A DNA stretch of 64,000 nt from Streptomyces sp. TS71-3 (GTDB taxonomy: Bacteria > Actinomycetota > Actinomycetes > Streptomycetales > Streptomycetaceae). The stretch is taken from contig NZ_BNEL01000001.1 of assembly GCF_018327685.1 (NCBI RefSeq), positions 3,162,001-3,226,000 on the forward strand. The letters run 5' to 3'. Below, piece after piece: positions 28,321-36,857 of this stretch (position 1 is the first letter of the stretch; every line of letters starts with the position of its first letter). The position numbers and the translations under genes were made by a program. The notes beneath the pieces were generated by a model. It was not told where the DNA came from. It did no database searches and saw nothing but the letters and a program-made list of their open reading frames with translations.

Positions 28321-28440
28321 GCTGAGGGCCAACTCGCCCAGCAGGAACGACCAGTGCTCCGGGAACGCCTTGCGCAGCAGGCCCCCGCCCTCCGACGCGG
28401 GCAGCCGTCTGTCCAGCGCGCTCACGATCCGGTCCGTCAC
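28321..28440 (-). pseudogene. qcrB (cytochrome b) N-terminal remnant
   Basis: On the minus strand, convergent with ctaF, VTDRIVSALDRRLPASEGG then LLRKAFPEHWSFLLGELAL matches the N-terminal lead-in of actinobacterial menaquinol-cytochrome c reductase cytochrome b. The homology ends at about 28321 exactly where the first TM helix should begin; all haem-binding helices are missing. The next 70 bp (GEIRQSVSGGYAEDRTG in frame-independent reading) may be a relic of the 3' end. The remaining space to Ku has no gene that I can support. Confidence 0.65.
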
Positions 28441-28781
28441 CCTGTGCCCGGGTGGCGGACCGGCGACCGCGGGCCTGCGGTCACCGTCCGCCCCGGGGCC
28501 CCTCGTATCCACCGCCCCACGGCCCACCCCGCCCCGGGATGAAGGACCGTCCGCGCCTGCCGCCTTCCAGGCGCGAGCCGCGGCCCGAGCCCGCCTCATA
28601 GGAGAGAACACCGCCCCCGGGTAACCCCGGCCCGCGTCCGGAAACCGAAGGTCACCGTCCACTCACATCCGTCCGCCGCGTCTTTCGGCCGGGGCGGACG
28701 GGGTACTCGCTGCGGTCTCCGTGAATGTGATCGGTGCGGCACGGGAGCGCCGCGGAGAACGTGAGGTGGTGGAAGAGAGCA

Positions 28782-29807
28782 ATGCCACGTCCGGTGTGGA
28801 GCGGCACGCTGACCTTCGGTCTGGTGTCGCTGCCCGTCAGTCTCTACTCGGCCACCGACCGTCACACGATCCGCTTCCACCAGCTCCAGCGCGGCACGTC
28901 GGACCGGGTGCGCAACCGCCGGGTCAACGAGCGGACCGGCAAGGAGGTCGCCCTCGACGACATCGTCAAGGGCTTCGACGCGGGCGGCGAGTACGTGGTC
29001 GTCGAACCCGAGGAGCTCGACGACATCGCTCCGGGCCGTTCCCAGGCGCTGGACGTCAGCGGCTTCGTCGACCTGTCGGACATCGATCCCGTCTACTTCG
29101 ACAGGACCTACTACCTGGGCCCCAGGGGCGAGGGCGAGACGAAGGCGTACGCCCTGCTCGTGAAGGCGCTGGCACGGTCCGGGAAAGTGGCCGTCGGGAC
29201 GTTCGTGATGCGCAGCCGCGAGTACCTGGTGGCCGTGCAGGCGCAGGGGGACACCCTGACCCTGCACACGCTGCACTGGGCCGACGAGGTCCGCGACCCG
29301 CGGCGGACCGTGGAGGACGGGGACGGCCGTCCCCGGGTCCAGGAGCGCGAGCTGAAGACGGCCGAGCAACTGATCGAGAGCCTCAGCATGGACTGGGACC
29401 CCGGCGAGTTCCGGGACACCTACGAGGAGCGGGTCGCGCGACTCGTCGAGGCCAAGCAGAAGGGCGAGTCCGTCGAGAAGGCCGAGTCCCCGGCGGACCC
29501 GACCAACGTCGTCAACCTGATGGACGCCCTTCAGGCCAGCGTCGACGAGGCGAAGGGCGGCCGCCGCGGCGGCGGTCGCACCCCGGGCGGAAGGGCCGGC
29601 ACCCGAAAGGCCGCCGGCCGGCGCAGCACGGAGCGGCGCGAGGACGCCGGGAAGCGGCCAGGCACCCGCGAGGAACTCCAGGCCCTGACCAAGGACCAGC
29701 TCTCCAAGCGCGCCTCCGACGCGGGAGTGTCCGGCCGCTCCTCGATGAACCGCGCCGAGCTCATCGAGGCCCTGAGCGGCGGCGGGGGCCGGCGGACCGC
29801 GTCCTGA
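28782..29807 (+). CDS. ku: Ku DNA end-binding protein
   Basis: A 341-residue bacterial Ku, which forms a ring on double-strand ends and recruits LigD for non-homologous end joining. The core (SGTLTFGLVSLPVSLYSAT, YYLGPRGEGETKAYALL, ELKTAEQLIESLSMDWDP) spans residues 1-255. The tail has a basic stretch (GGRRGGGRTPGGRAGTRKAAG), then a SAP/Rho-N-like helical module with LTKDQLSKRASDAGVSGRSS. No ligD is adjacent in the window. The same end module recurs in the protein encoded 160 bp downstream. Confidence 0.95.
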   Translation: MPRPVWSGTLTFGLVSLPVSLYSATDRHTIRFHQLQRGTSDRVRNRRVNERTGKEVALDDIVKGFDAGGEYVVVEPEELDDIAPGRSQALDVSGFVDLSDIDPVYFDRTYYLGPRGEGETKAYALLVKALARSGKVAVGTFVMRSREYLVAVQAQGDTLTLHTLHWADEVRDPRRTVEDGDGRPRVQERELKTAEQLIESLSMDWDPGEFRDTYEERVARLVEAKQKGESVEKAESPADPTNVVNLMDALQASVDEAKGGRRGGGRTPGGRAGTRKAAGRRSTERREDAGKRPGTREELQALTKDQLSKRASDAGVSGRSSMNRAELIEALSGGGGRRTAS

Positions 29808-29967
29808 GCGGGCCGCTCCCACCGGGGAGTCACCAACCGCGCCGCCCCGGGGCCCGCAAGCCGGCGCGTCAGGGCGGCTCAGCGGGGCACCCGGCATTCG
29901 AAGGACCTCTTCCCACGGGCGTCGGACCGCAGACGCCGTGGGTGTGGACACGAAGGAGGAGTGACCC

Positions 29968-30291
29968 ATGCCGGCCGGATCTGACAAGAAGCGGGAACGG
30001 CAGTACGAGCGCATCAAGGAGGGTGCCGAGAAGCGCGGGACGAGCACGGCCCGGGCCAAGGAGATCGCCGCCCGCACCGTGAACAAGCAGCGCGCCCGCA
30101 GCGGCGAGGCCCGCCGGGCGAGCCGCACCTCCACGCGCGACATGTCGGCCTACGAGCGAGGCGGCCGGCGCTCCCACGAGGGTCCCCAGGGCCCGACCAA
30201 GGCCCAGCTCTACAACGAGGCCAAGCAGCGCAACATCAAGGGCCGCTCCAGCATGACGAAGCCCGAGTTGCAGCGCGCCCTGGGCCGCTGA
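29968..30291 (+). CDS. Small basic protein with Rho-N/SAP-like module
   Basis: A 107-residue strongly charged protein often annotated in Streptomyces as a plasmid stabilisation protein. The first 60 residues are basic and predicted helical; the last 35 (TKAQLYNEAKQRNIKGRSSM, then ELQRALG) match the C-terminal module of the Ku protein next door, including the shared K-Q-L...GRSSM...EL..AL pattern. GGAGGAG is well placed before the ATG. Likely DNA-binding; a link to Ku is inferred. Confidence 0.85.
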   Translation: MPAGSDKKRERQYERIKEGAEKRGTSTARAKEIAARTVNKQRARSGEARRASRTSTRDMSAYERGGRRSHEGPQGPTKAQLYNEAKQRNIKGRSSMTKPELQRALGR

Positions 30292-30326
30292 ACCCGTCCG
30301 GGAGCTCGGACCGCGCACCCGCGGGT

Positions 30327-30355
30327 GCTGCTCGCCGCTCCCGGCGGTGAGCAGC
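30327..30355 (+). terminator. Rho-independent terminator
   Basis: gctgctc at 30327-30333 pairs with gagcagc at 30349-30355, extended inward through G-T wobbles. It is followed by CCCGTTTCGTTTT and lies 36 bp after the small basic-protein gene. Confidence 0.75.
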
Positions 30356-30431
30356 CCCGTTTCGTTTTGTGTACTGCCGCGGCCCAACTCGTTCGTTCGA
30401 CGTGCCGCTACGCGTAGGGGATGAGGGCAGC

Positions 30432-30866
30432 GTGACAGTAGACGGAACCGTCCGTCGGCTGTCTCACCAGAAAACGGACCCCTCACTTATGCAAGAGGAC
30501 GACTGCCAGCGTGTGATCGCGGCCCTCCAGCAGGAGGTCGCCCAGATGAAGGAGGCCCTCGTCTCGCACGCTGTCGTCGACCAGGCGATCGGCGTCGTGG
30601 TGACCTTCGGCGGCGTGCGGCCGCAGACCGGATGGGACGTCCTCAAGGAGGTCTCCCAGCACACCAACACCAAGCTGCGCGAGGTGGCGGAGTACCTCGT
30701 GCGGTGGCCGCACTGCCTGTGGCTTCCCCCGGACATCCGCCACACCCTGGACGCCGCGCTGGTGCGCAGGGACGCGCTCCTCGTCCTGCCGGCACAGGCG
30801 TCCTCGCAGCCGCCGTCCCGGACAGCCTCCCCGGCGGCCTTCCAGGAGCCCGAGTGCTGCGCATGA
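30432..30866 (+). CDS. ANTAR-domain RNA-binding regulator
   Basis: A 144-residue protein whose centre (ALVSHAVVDQAIGVVVTFGG, then VRPQTGWDVLKEVSQHTNTK, LREVAEYLV) is an ANTAR domain, which binds paired hairpins in mRNA leaders to cause antitermination. A short helix rich in Q and E precedes it; there is no GAF sensor domain. The GTG at 30432 is chosen; a longer reading from 30369 or a start at the ATG at 30489 is possible. The C-terminal 35 residues are low-complexity A, P and S. Confidence 0.85.
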   Translation: MTVDGTVRRLSHQKTDPSLMQEDDCQRVIAALQQEVAQMKEALVSHAVVDQAIGVVVTFGGVRPQTGWDVLKEVSQHTNTKLREVAEYLVRWPHCLWLPPDIRHTLDAALVRRDALLVLPAQASSQPPSRTASPAAFQEPECCA

Positions 30867-30967
30867 GCCGGGGGCGGCCGGGGTGTTCGTTCCGTGGACG
30901 GCGGTGGCGCCCCTTCCCCCGGCGCCGTCGAAGCCCGCGCGCGATCGGGCCCCTTCGCCTCGCCCGC

Positions 30968-31921
30968 TCAGCCGTGCAGCGTGCCGGACGGGCTGGTGCC
31001 GTACGCGGCCCGGTAGAGCGCGGCGAACCTGCCCGGGTGGGAGAAGCCCCAGCGCGCCGCGACGACCGCCACGGTGGTGTCCGCCGCATCGGCGGCATGC
31101 AGCGCCCGGTGGGCCTGCGCGAGGCGCACCCGGCGCAGGTAGGTGAGCGGGGTGGTGTCGAGGTGGCGGCGGAAGGCGTACTGGAGCGCGCGGATGGTGA
31201 CATGCGCCGCCGCGGCGATCTCGGCGACGGTGAGGGGCTGGTCGGGGTGGTCGTCGATGTAGGCGACGGCCCGCCTCAGGGTGGCGGAGTGGGCGTCCGA
31301 GCGGTCCTGGGCGGTGGGGTCGGTACGCGCGGTGTTGGGGAAGGCCGCCAGGACGCTCGCCGCCAGCAGCTGGGTGCTGGTGGAGACGAGCAGCGGTTCG
31401 TCCACGGTCATCGGGTTGGCCAGGACGTTGTCGCGCAGGTAGCCGATGGTGTTCTTCAGGTGGCGGGCGGCGGCCGGCGAGTGCGGCCGGTGCCCCGTCA
31501 GCCGTACCGGCTCCGAGAGTGGCTCGCCGCCGGCGGCGGCCACCTCGTTCAGCAGCTGCGGGTCCAGCATCGTGATGTTGTAGCGGGCGGCGCAGATGCG
31601 TCCCGTGTACGGCTGGTCGGGCGGTGCGAGCATCACGACGTCACCGCTGCCGAAGTCGTCCCGTACGTCCCCGAAGGCGTGGTCCTGGATGGTGCCCTCG
31701 TGCACCATGCACAGGCAGATCCTCCCGAGGGGCGTCACCGAGTAGCTCATCTCGAAGTCCAGATCGAGCTCGTCGATGCTGACGGACGGCACCGCGTCGC
31801 GGCGGATCCGGGCCCGGCCCGTCCCGGGGCTGCCGCTTCCGATGTGCATCCGCGCGTAGGCGCGGCTGAGGAAGTCCTCCGTCATCCCCAGGTCGTGGCT
31901 GTCGAACACCATCGAGTTCAT
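30968..31921 (-). CDS. AraC-family transcriptional regulator
   Basis: A 317-residue regulator. The C-terminal 100 residues hold two helix-turn-helix motifs (LTVAEIAAAAHVTIRALQYA and VAVVAARWGFSHPGRFAALY), with the family's typical end (YGTSPSGTL). The N-terminal 200 residues resemble the AraC-ligand-binding domain of the type in catabolic-operon activators (SYSVTPLGRICLCMVHEG). GGTGGAG precedes the ATG at 31921. It is divergent from the BtuF-like gene. Confidence 0.9.
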   Translation of the reverse strand: MNSMVFDSHDLGMTEDFLSRAYARMHIGSGSPGTGRARIRRDAVPSVSIDELDLDFEMSYSVTPLGRICLCMVHEGTIQDHAFGDVRDDFGSGDVVMLAPPDQPYTGRICAARYNITMLDPQLLNEVAAAGGEPLSEPVRLTGHRPHSPAAARHLKNTIGYLRDNVLANPMTVDEPLLVSTSTQLLAASVLAAFPNTARTDPTAQDRSDAHSATLRRAVAYIDDHPDQPLTVAEIAAAAHVTIRALQYAFRRHLDTTPLTYLRRVRLAQAHRALHAADAADTTVAVVAARWGFSHPGRFAALYRAAYGTSPSGTLHG

Positions 31922-32095
31922 GGAGTCTCCACCTGGCCGAATTCCACGGTCCCCTTCCCGCGCCCTCCGCTGCCACGGCCATCGGGGCAGGGTGCGGGGC
32001 GGATACCGGCGACGCACCTTCTTCCGGGACTGCTACCCCCGCCCGCCTCGTGGATGCCTGCCCGCCGGGGCGGCTCCTGCGCTTACGGTGGAGGG

Positions 32096-33010
32096 GTGCG
32101 GATCGTCTCCCTTCTTCCCTCGGCAACGGAGATCCTCTTCGCGGTCGGCGCCGGTGACGACGTCGTCGGCGTCACGTTCGAGTGCGACCACCCACCCGAG
32201 GCCCGGACCCGGCGCATCGTGTCCACCAGCACGCTGCCCGAGGGCGTCCGGACCTCGCCCGCCGAGATCGACCGGCTGGTCAGCGCGCGGATGGCCGCCG
32301 GCGAGGACCTCTACCACCTGGACCGCGGCGCGCTGGCCGGGCTCGACGCCGATCTCGTCGTCACCCAGGACCTGTGCGCGGTCTGCGCGGTCGACGTCGG
32401 CACGGTCCACGACGCGCTGGAGTACCTCGCCTGCCACGCGGACGTGCTGACCGTCGACCCGCAGACGCTCCCCGAGGTGCTCACCTCCCTCGTCACGATC
32501 GGCGCCGCCGCCGGCGCCGGCTCCCGCGAGCGGGCCGGCCGGCTGGTCGCCGAGCTGTCGGCGCGGCTCGACGCCGTCCGGGCCGCGGTCGTGCGGGGTC
32601 CGCGGGTGCCTGCGGTCCCGGCGCTGGTGCTGGAGTGGACCGACCCGCCGTTCGCGCCGGGCCACTGGGTGCCGGACATGGTCGAGGCGGCCGGCGGGCG
32701 CTGCGTCCTCGGCCGGTCCGGGGAACGGTCGTTCCGCACGAGCTGGGAGGACCTCGCCGCCGGGCCCGCCGCCGAGGCGGAGGTGGTGGTGTGCGCGCCG
32801 TGCGGCTTCGGCCTCGACGAGTCGGCCCGGCTGGCCGCCGAGATCGCGGACCGGGTGCCCGCGGGGGTTCCGCTGTGGGCGGTGGACGCGAACGCCTCGT
32901 TCGCCCGGCCCGGTCCCCGCCTGGTCGACGGAGTCGAGGCGCTGGCCGGCATCCTGCATCCCGGTGCCGTGGGCGCGCCGGCTCCCTCGTTGGCGCGCCG
33001 GATTCGCTGA
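32096..33010 (+). CDS. BtuF-like periplasmic-binding-fold protein
   Basis: A 304-residue class III solute-binding fold related to cobalamin-binding BtuF (RIVSLLPSATEILFAVGAGD at the start, VTQDLCAVCAVD in the centre). There is no signal peptide or lipobox, so it should remain in the cytoplasm, unlike true transporters; no permease or ATPase gene is adjacent. The GTG at 32096 is preceded by GGTGGAGG. Annotated elsewhere as cobalamin-binding protein, but the ligand is unproven. Confidence 0.8.
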   Translation: MRIVSLLPSATEILFAVGAGDDVVGVTFECDHPPEARTRRIVSTSTLPEGVRTSPAEIDRLVSARMAAGEDLYHLDRGALAGLDADLVVTQDLCAVCAVDVGTVHDALEYLACHADVLTVDPQTLPEVLTSLVTIGAAAGAGSRERAGRLVAELSARLDAVRAAVVRGPRVPAVPALVLEWTDPPFAPGHWVPDMVEAAGGRCVLGRSGERSFRTSWEDLAAGPAAEAEVVVCAPCGFGLDESARLAAEIADRVPAGVPLWAVDANASFARPGPRLVDGVEALAGILHPGAVGAPAPSLARRIR

Positions 33011-33038
33011 CTCCGGGGGCCGGGGGAGCCCGGGGCCG

Positions 33039-33923
33039 TCACCAGCGCAGGGTGATGCCGGACTCCTCCTCCAGGAGGGCTACGGGGAGGAGTTCGCCGT
33101 CCACGGGCCCATAGCGCTCCAGGGCCCGCCGGTGAAGTCTCAGGACGGCGTCCGTGATCTCGTGCGGCGTCCCGAGGAGCGACGCCGCGTCGGCCACGGC
33201 GGCCAGCTGGTCGTGGATGCGGTGGAGCGGGTACGAGCGGAGATAGTCGCCCTCGAAGAGGGCTTCGAGGTCGTGCCGTATGAAGTCGCTGGCCGCGGCG
33301 CTCCCCGCAAGAGCGTCCCGCAGCACGGCCGGATCGATGCCGACCCGGCGGCCGAGCAGGAGCGCCTCCGCGGTCGCGGCGGCCTGGCCGAACCACAGGG
33401 CGTTGACCAGGAGCTTGGTGGTGTAGCCGGCATCGTGCCCCCCGACGTGCGCGATGCGGTCGGCGGGGGCGAGCGCCTCCAGCAGCGGGCGGCACCGCGC
33501 CACGACCTCGGGGTCTCCGCCGACGAACAGCCGGAGCCGGGCCTCCCGCGCATCGTCCGGGCCTCCCCCGAGAGGGGCTTCGAGCACCTCGACGCCGTGC
33601 GCGCGGGCGCGATCCCTGATCGGACCGGCTGCGACGGCGGTGTTGCTGGTCATGTCGATCCAGACGGCATCCGGAGCGAGCGCCTCGAACACCGCGTCGT
33701 CCAGTGCCGCCGCCACCTCGGCCGGCCCCGGTAGTACGGTGACCAACGCCTCCGCGCCGGCGGCGGCGGACGTGGCCGACACCTCCGGGGACGCCCCGGC
33801 GTCGAGCGCCACGCGCGACAGCTCCGGCCTGACGTCGAAGGCCGACACACGGTGTCCCGCCCTCACGAGGTTGGCGCACACGGGGGCACCCATGCGCCCC
33901 AGACCCAGAAGTCCGATTCTCAC
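33039..33923 (-). CDS. Beta-hydroxyacid dehydrogenase-like NAD(P) oxidoreductase
   Basis: A 294-residue 3-hydroxyisobutyrate dehydrogenase-family protein. The cofactor motif GLLGLGRMGAPVCANLVRAG is at residues 3-22, the substrate loop reads APLGGGPDDAREARL (usual form D-A-P-V-S-G-G), and the catalytic Lys lies in GYTTKLLVNALWFG. The GTG at 33923 begins right before the Rossmann strand. It lies on the same strand 190 bp downstream of the long acyl-CoA operon and might be its distal gene, but the gap makes this uncertain. Confidence 0.87.
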   Translation of the reverse strand: MRIGLLGLGRMGAPVCANLVRAGHRVSAFDVRPELSRVALDAGASPEVSATSAAAGAEALVTVLPGPAEVAAALDDAVFEALAPDAVWIDMTSNTAVAAGPIRDRARAHGVEVLEAPLGGGPDDAREARLRLFVGGDPEVVARCRPLLEALAPADRIAHVGGHDAGYTTKLLVNALWFGQAAATAEALLLGRRVGIDPAVLRDALAGSAAASDFIRHDLEALFEGDYLRSYPLHRIHDQLAAVADAASLLGTPHEITDAVLRLHRRALERYGPVDGELLPVALLEEESGITLRW

Positions 33924-34110
33924 GTCGCCGGAGCTTAGACCCTGCCCTGTGCGTCCCGCGCGGTGAGGCGGATGCCGTGCGGCCGTATGCCGGCGGGTTC
34001 CGGCGAAGGCCGGGCGGGCGGTGAGTGGCTGAGGCCCGGTGTCCTGCTGTTGCCACTGCCGCCGCCACCGCTGTCGCTCCCGCCACCGCTGTCCACCGCT
34101 GTCGCTCCCG

Positions 34111-34725
34111 CTACCGCTGCCCGCGCGGAAGCGGCATCTCCAGCCCGCCGCCCCGCGCCCCCGTCTCCTGCGAGCCGGGCGCCGAGCCGGCACCCGGCCC
34201 GGGGCCCGGCTCGGGGCCCGGCGCCGGTCCCGACCCGGGCTCCGGCTCGGCCTCGCGCACCAGCCGGTTGGAGAGCGCCAGGAGCGCCATGGCGACCGCG
34301 ATCCCCGGCTCACCGAGCACGGCGGCGTAGCGCCGCAGCATCGCGTTCTCCTCGGCGAGGTCGGTGGCCGGCAGGCGTGCCGCCCGCCGCTCGCGCTGCC
34401 GTTGCCGTGCCAGGCGTGCGCGCCGCAGGAGCTGTGCGATCAGCTGCTCGTCCAGCACCACCAGCGGGTCGGCGCCGTCGGCGGGTTGGCGGACGCCCGC
34501 TGCCAGCCGGGGACTCGCCGCCAGGGGACTCGATGCCGCCGGGGGACCAGCCGCCGGGGGATCCGCCGCCGGGGGACCAGCCACCGCGGGACCCGCCGCT
34601 GGGGGGCCAGCCACCGGGAGACCAGCCACCGGGGGGCCCGCCGCCAGGGCACCCGCGGCCGCCAGGGAACCCGCCGCCGGGGGACCCGAGGCCGTCACCG
34701 TTCCCTCGCCGTTCGCGTCAGCCAT
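34111..34725 (-). CDS. Repeat-rich protein ending the acyl-CoA operon
   Basis: A 204-residue protein whose start codon overlaps the end of the flavoprotein gene by 8 bp, so it belongs to the operon. The N-terminal 65 residues are pentapeptide-like A-G-P-P-A repeats from a 15-bp array. The middle is a charged helix (LDEQLIAQLLRRARLARQRQ, then LAEENAMLRRYAAVLGEPG) followed by a hydrophobic ALLALSNRLV, and the end is again G-P-rich. No family recognised. The helical core might bind a partner enzyme. Confidence 0.65.
   Translation of the reverse strand: MADANGEGTVTASGPPAAGSLAAAGALAAGPPVAGLPVAGPPAAGPAVAGPPAADPPAAGPPAASSPLAASPRLAAGVRQPADGADPLVVLDEQLIAQLLRRARLARQRQRERRAARLPATDLAEENAMLRRYAAVLGEPGIAVAMALLALSNRLVREAEPEPGSGPAPGPEPGPGPGAGSAPGSQETGARGGGLEMPLPRGQR
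34536..34688. repeat. In-frame 15-bp tandem repeat, ten units
   Basis: Units of the form ccgccgggggaccag, nine of 15 bp and one of 18 bp, encode the A/G/P-rich N-terminus of the last gene in the operon. Units differ at a few positions. Confidence 0.88.
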
Positions 34726-36823
34726 GGCGGTCCACCGTCCGGCGAGCGGCCGTGCGCGCCACGATGCGGTGGGCGGCGCGCAGGCCCTCGGCGGTGGCCC
34801 GCACCGCGTTCAGGCGCTCGGTGCCCCGGGCGCCGCCCGCCACCTCGTACGGCACGCCGGCGGTCCGCAGCACCCCGGGCACGGGCTCGGGCCGCTGGCC
34901 GGTCGCCAGGACCACGCTGTCCGCGGCCACCAGCAGCGGTTCGCCGTCCGCGTTCTTGACCAGAACGCCTTCGTCCGTGATCTCCTCGTACGTGACGCCG
35001 GTCAGCATCCGCACCCCGGCCGCCTTGAGCCGGCCCATGACCACCCAGCGGGTGCTCGGGCCGATGCCGTCACCGATCCGCCCGGTGCGCCGCATCAGCG
35101 TCACCTCGCGCCGGGGGCCGCCGAGCGCGCCCCCGTCCCGGCCGGCCACCGTCCCCGCCCGGCGCGGCGCCTGCCCCGCCAGTCCGTACGCCGCGAGGAA
35201 CTCCTCGGGCGCCGGTTCGCACGCGGCCCCCGAGTGGCAAGTGACGAGCAGGTGCGCGAGGTCCACGGCGATCCCGCCGCCGCCCACGACCGCCACGCGC
35301 TGCCCCAGCGCGCCCGGATCGGCGAACGCCCGCGTGTAGTCGCGCACATGGGGCAGGCCGGCGCCGGGCAGTTCCGGGAGCGCCGGGCGCACACCGGTGG
35401 CCACCACCACACCGTCGCACGCCCGCAGCGCTGCCAGGTCCCCGGGACCGACCCGGTGCCCCAGGTGCAGCCGGGCACCGAGCGCGGCCAGCTCGCGCAC
35501 CCGCTGCCGCACCGACTGGGCGAAGTCCGCCTTGCCCGGCACCAGCGCCGCCAGCCGGAACTGCCCGCCCGGCTCCGCCTCCGCCTCGTACACATCGACC
35601 GCGTGGCCGAGCCGGGCGAGGGTGCGCGCGGCCTCAAGGCCCGCGACGCCGGCGCCGACCACCGTGTACCCGCCGGGGTGCCCGGACCGCCGCAGCGGGA
35701 AGTCCGCCTCGTGGCCGGCCCGCGGGTTGACCAGGCAGGAGACGCGTTCCGTGCCGAAGGAGCGGTCGATGCACGCCTCGTTGCAGGCGATGCACACGTC
35801 CACCGCCTCGGCGCGCCCCGCCCGCGACTTCGCCACGATCCGGGGATCCGCGAGGAAGGGCCTCGCCATCGCCACGAAGTCGGCGCCGCCGCGCGCCAGC
35901 ACCTCCTCCGCCTGCGCGATCCGGGTGAAGCGGTTGGAGGCGATCACCGGCACGTGCCCGTGGCCCGCCGCCCGCAGCGCCCGCTTGACGTCCTCCGCGA
36001 CGCCCGCCCAGGCCCCGGCCGGCACTTCCGCCTGCACGGTGGGCACCCGCGACTCGTGCCATCCGACGCCGATGGCCAGCGCGTCCACGCCGGCCGCGGC
36101 GAGCGCCACGGCCAGCGCGGCCCTGTCCCCGGCGGGCGTGCCGTCCTCGACGAGGTCGGCGCCCGACATCCGGAAGAGCACCGGGAAGCCGGCCCCGGCC
36201 GCCGCGCGCACCGCGCGCGCCACCTCGATCGGGAACCGGAGGCGCCGCCGCGCGTCACCGCCCCAGCCGTCCGTGCGGCGGTTGGTGCACGGCGCCGTGA
36301 ACTGGTTGATCAGGTAGCCCTCGGAGCCCATCACCTCGACCGCGTCGAAGCCGAGTTCGCGGGCGGCCTCGGCACCCCGCGCGAAGTCGCCGGCCGTCCG
36401 CGCCACCTCCGCGCCGGTCAGCTCGCGCGGCGTGGCCCGGGAGAACGGGCTGTACACCGGCGACGGCGCCAGGGGCACCCCGCCGCCCGGCCCGCCCGGC
36501 AGCGCGTACCGGCCCGCGTGGAACAGCTGGAGCGCGATCCGGCCCCCCGCGTCGTGCACCGCCCGTGCCGCGCGGCGCAGGGCGGCCCGGTGCCCGGGGT
36601 CGCCGACCACGCCGTACCCGGGGCCGCCGGCCCCGGCGGCCGAGACCGCCGTGCCGCCGGTCACGACGAGCGCGGCGCCGGCCGCGCGCTCCGCGTAGAA
36701 CGCGGCGAGCGCGGCGCCGCCGTCGTCCAGCGCCTCCAGGTTGAGGTGCATGGCGCCCATCACGATGCGGTGCGGCAGGGCCAGGCCGCCGATCGCGCCG
36801 GGCCGGAAGACGTGGTCGTACAC
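34718..36823 (-). CDS. 2,4-dienoyl-CoA-reductase-like iron-sulfur flavoprotein
   Basis: A 701-residue FadH-type enzyme: an Old-Yellow-Enzyme FMN barrel (residues 1-350), the cluster-binding cysteines in CIACNEACIDRSFGTERVSC, and an FAD/NAD half with GAGVAGLEAA and GGGGIAVDLAH. It should use NADPH to reduce a conjugated ring or dienoyl-CoA. It starts at GTG 36823, 34 bp after the SDR gene, with GGAGAG as SD. In the cyclohexanecarboxyl-CoA pathway an enzyme of this class (AnsM-like) is part of the gene set; that role here is inferred. Confidence 0.9.
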   Translation of the reverse strand: MYDHVFRPGAIGGLALPHRIVMGAMHLNLEALDDGGAALAAFYAERAAGAALVVTGGTAVSAAGAGGPGYGVVGDPGHRAALRRAARAVHDAGGRIALQLFHAGRYALPGGPGGGVPLAPSPVYSPFSRATPRELTGAEVARTAGDFARGAEAARELGFDAVEVMGSEGYLINQFTAPCTNRRTDGWGGDARRRLRFPIEVARAVRAAAGAGFPVLFRMSGADLVEDGTPAGDRAALAVALAAAGVDALAIGVGWHESRVPTVQAEVPAGAWAGVAEDVKRALRAAGHGHVPVIASNRFTRIAQAEEVLARGGADFVAMARPFLADPRIVAKSRAGRAEAVDVCIACNEACIDRSFGTERVSCLVNPRAGHEADFPLRRSGHPGGYTVVGAGVAGLEAARTLARLGHAVDVYEAEAEPGGQFRLAALVPGKADFAQSVRQRVRELAALGARLHLGHRVGPGDLAALRACDGVVVATGVRPALPELPGAGLPHVRDYTRAFADPGALGQRVAVVGGGGIAVDLAHLLVTCHSGAACEPAPEEFLAAYGLAGQAPRRAGTVAGRDGGALGGPRREVTLMRRTGRIGDGIGPSTRWVVMGRLKAAGVRMLTGVTYEEITDEGVLVKNADGEPLLVAADSVVLATGQRPEPVPGVLRTAGVPYEVAGGARGTERLNAVRATAEGLRAAHRIVARTAARRTVDRHG

Positions 36824-36857
36824 GAAGGCTCTCCAGTCGGCTGCTCGTCGGCGGGCG

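Noticed and set aside
32182..33114. Alternative plus-strand frame over the BtuF-like gene
   Set aside because: Arg/Pro-rich shadow; the BtuF-like frame has the family motifs.
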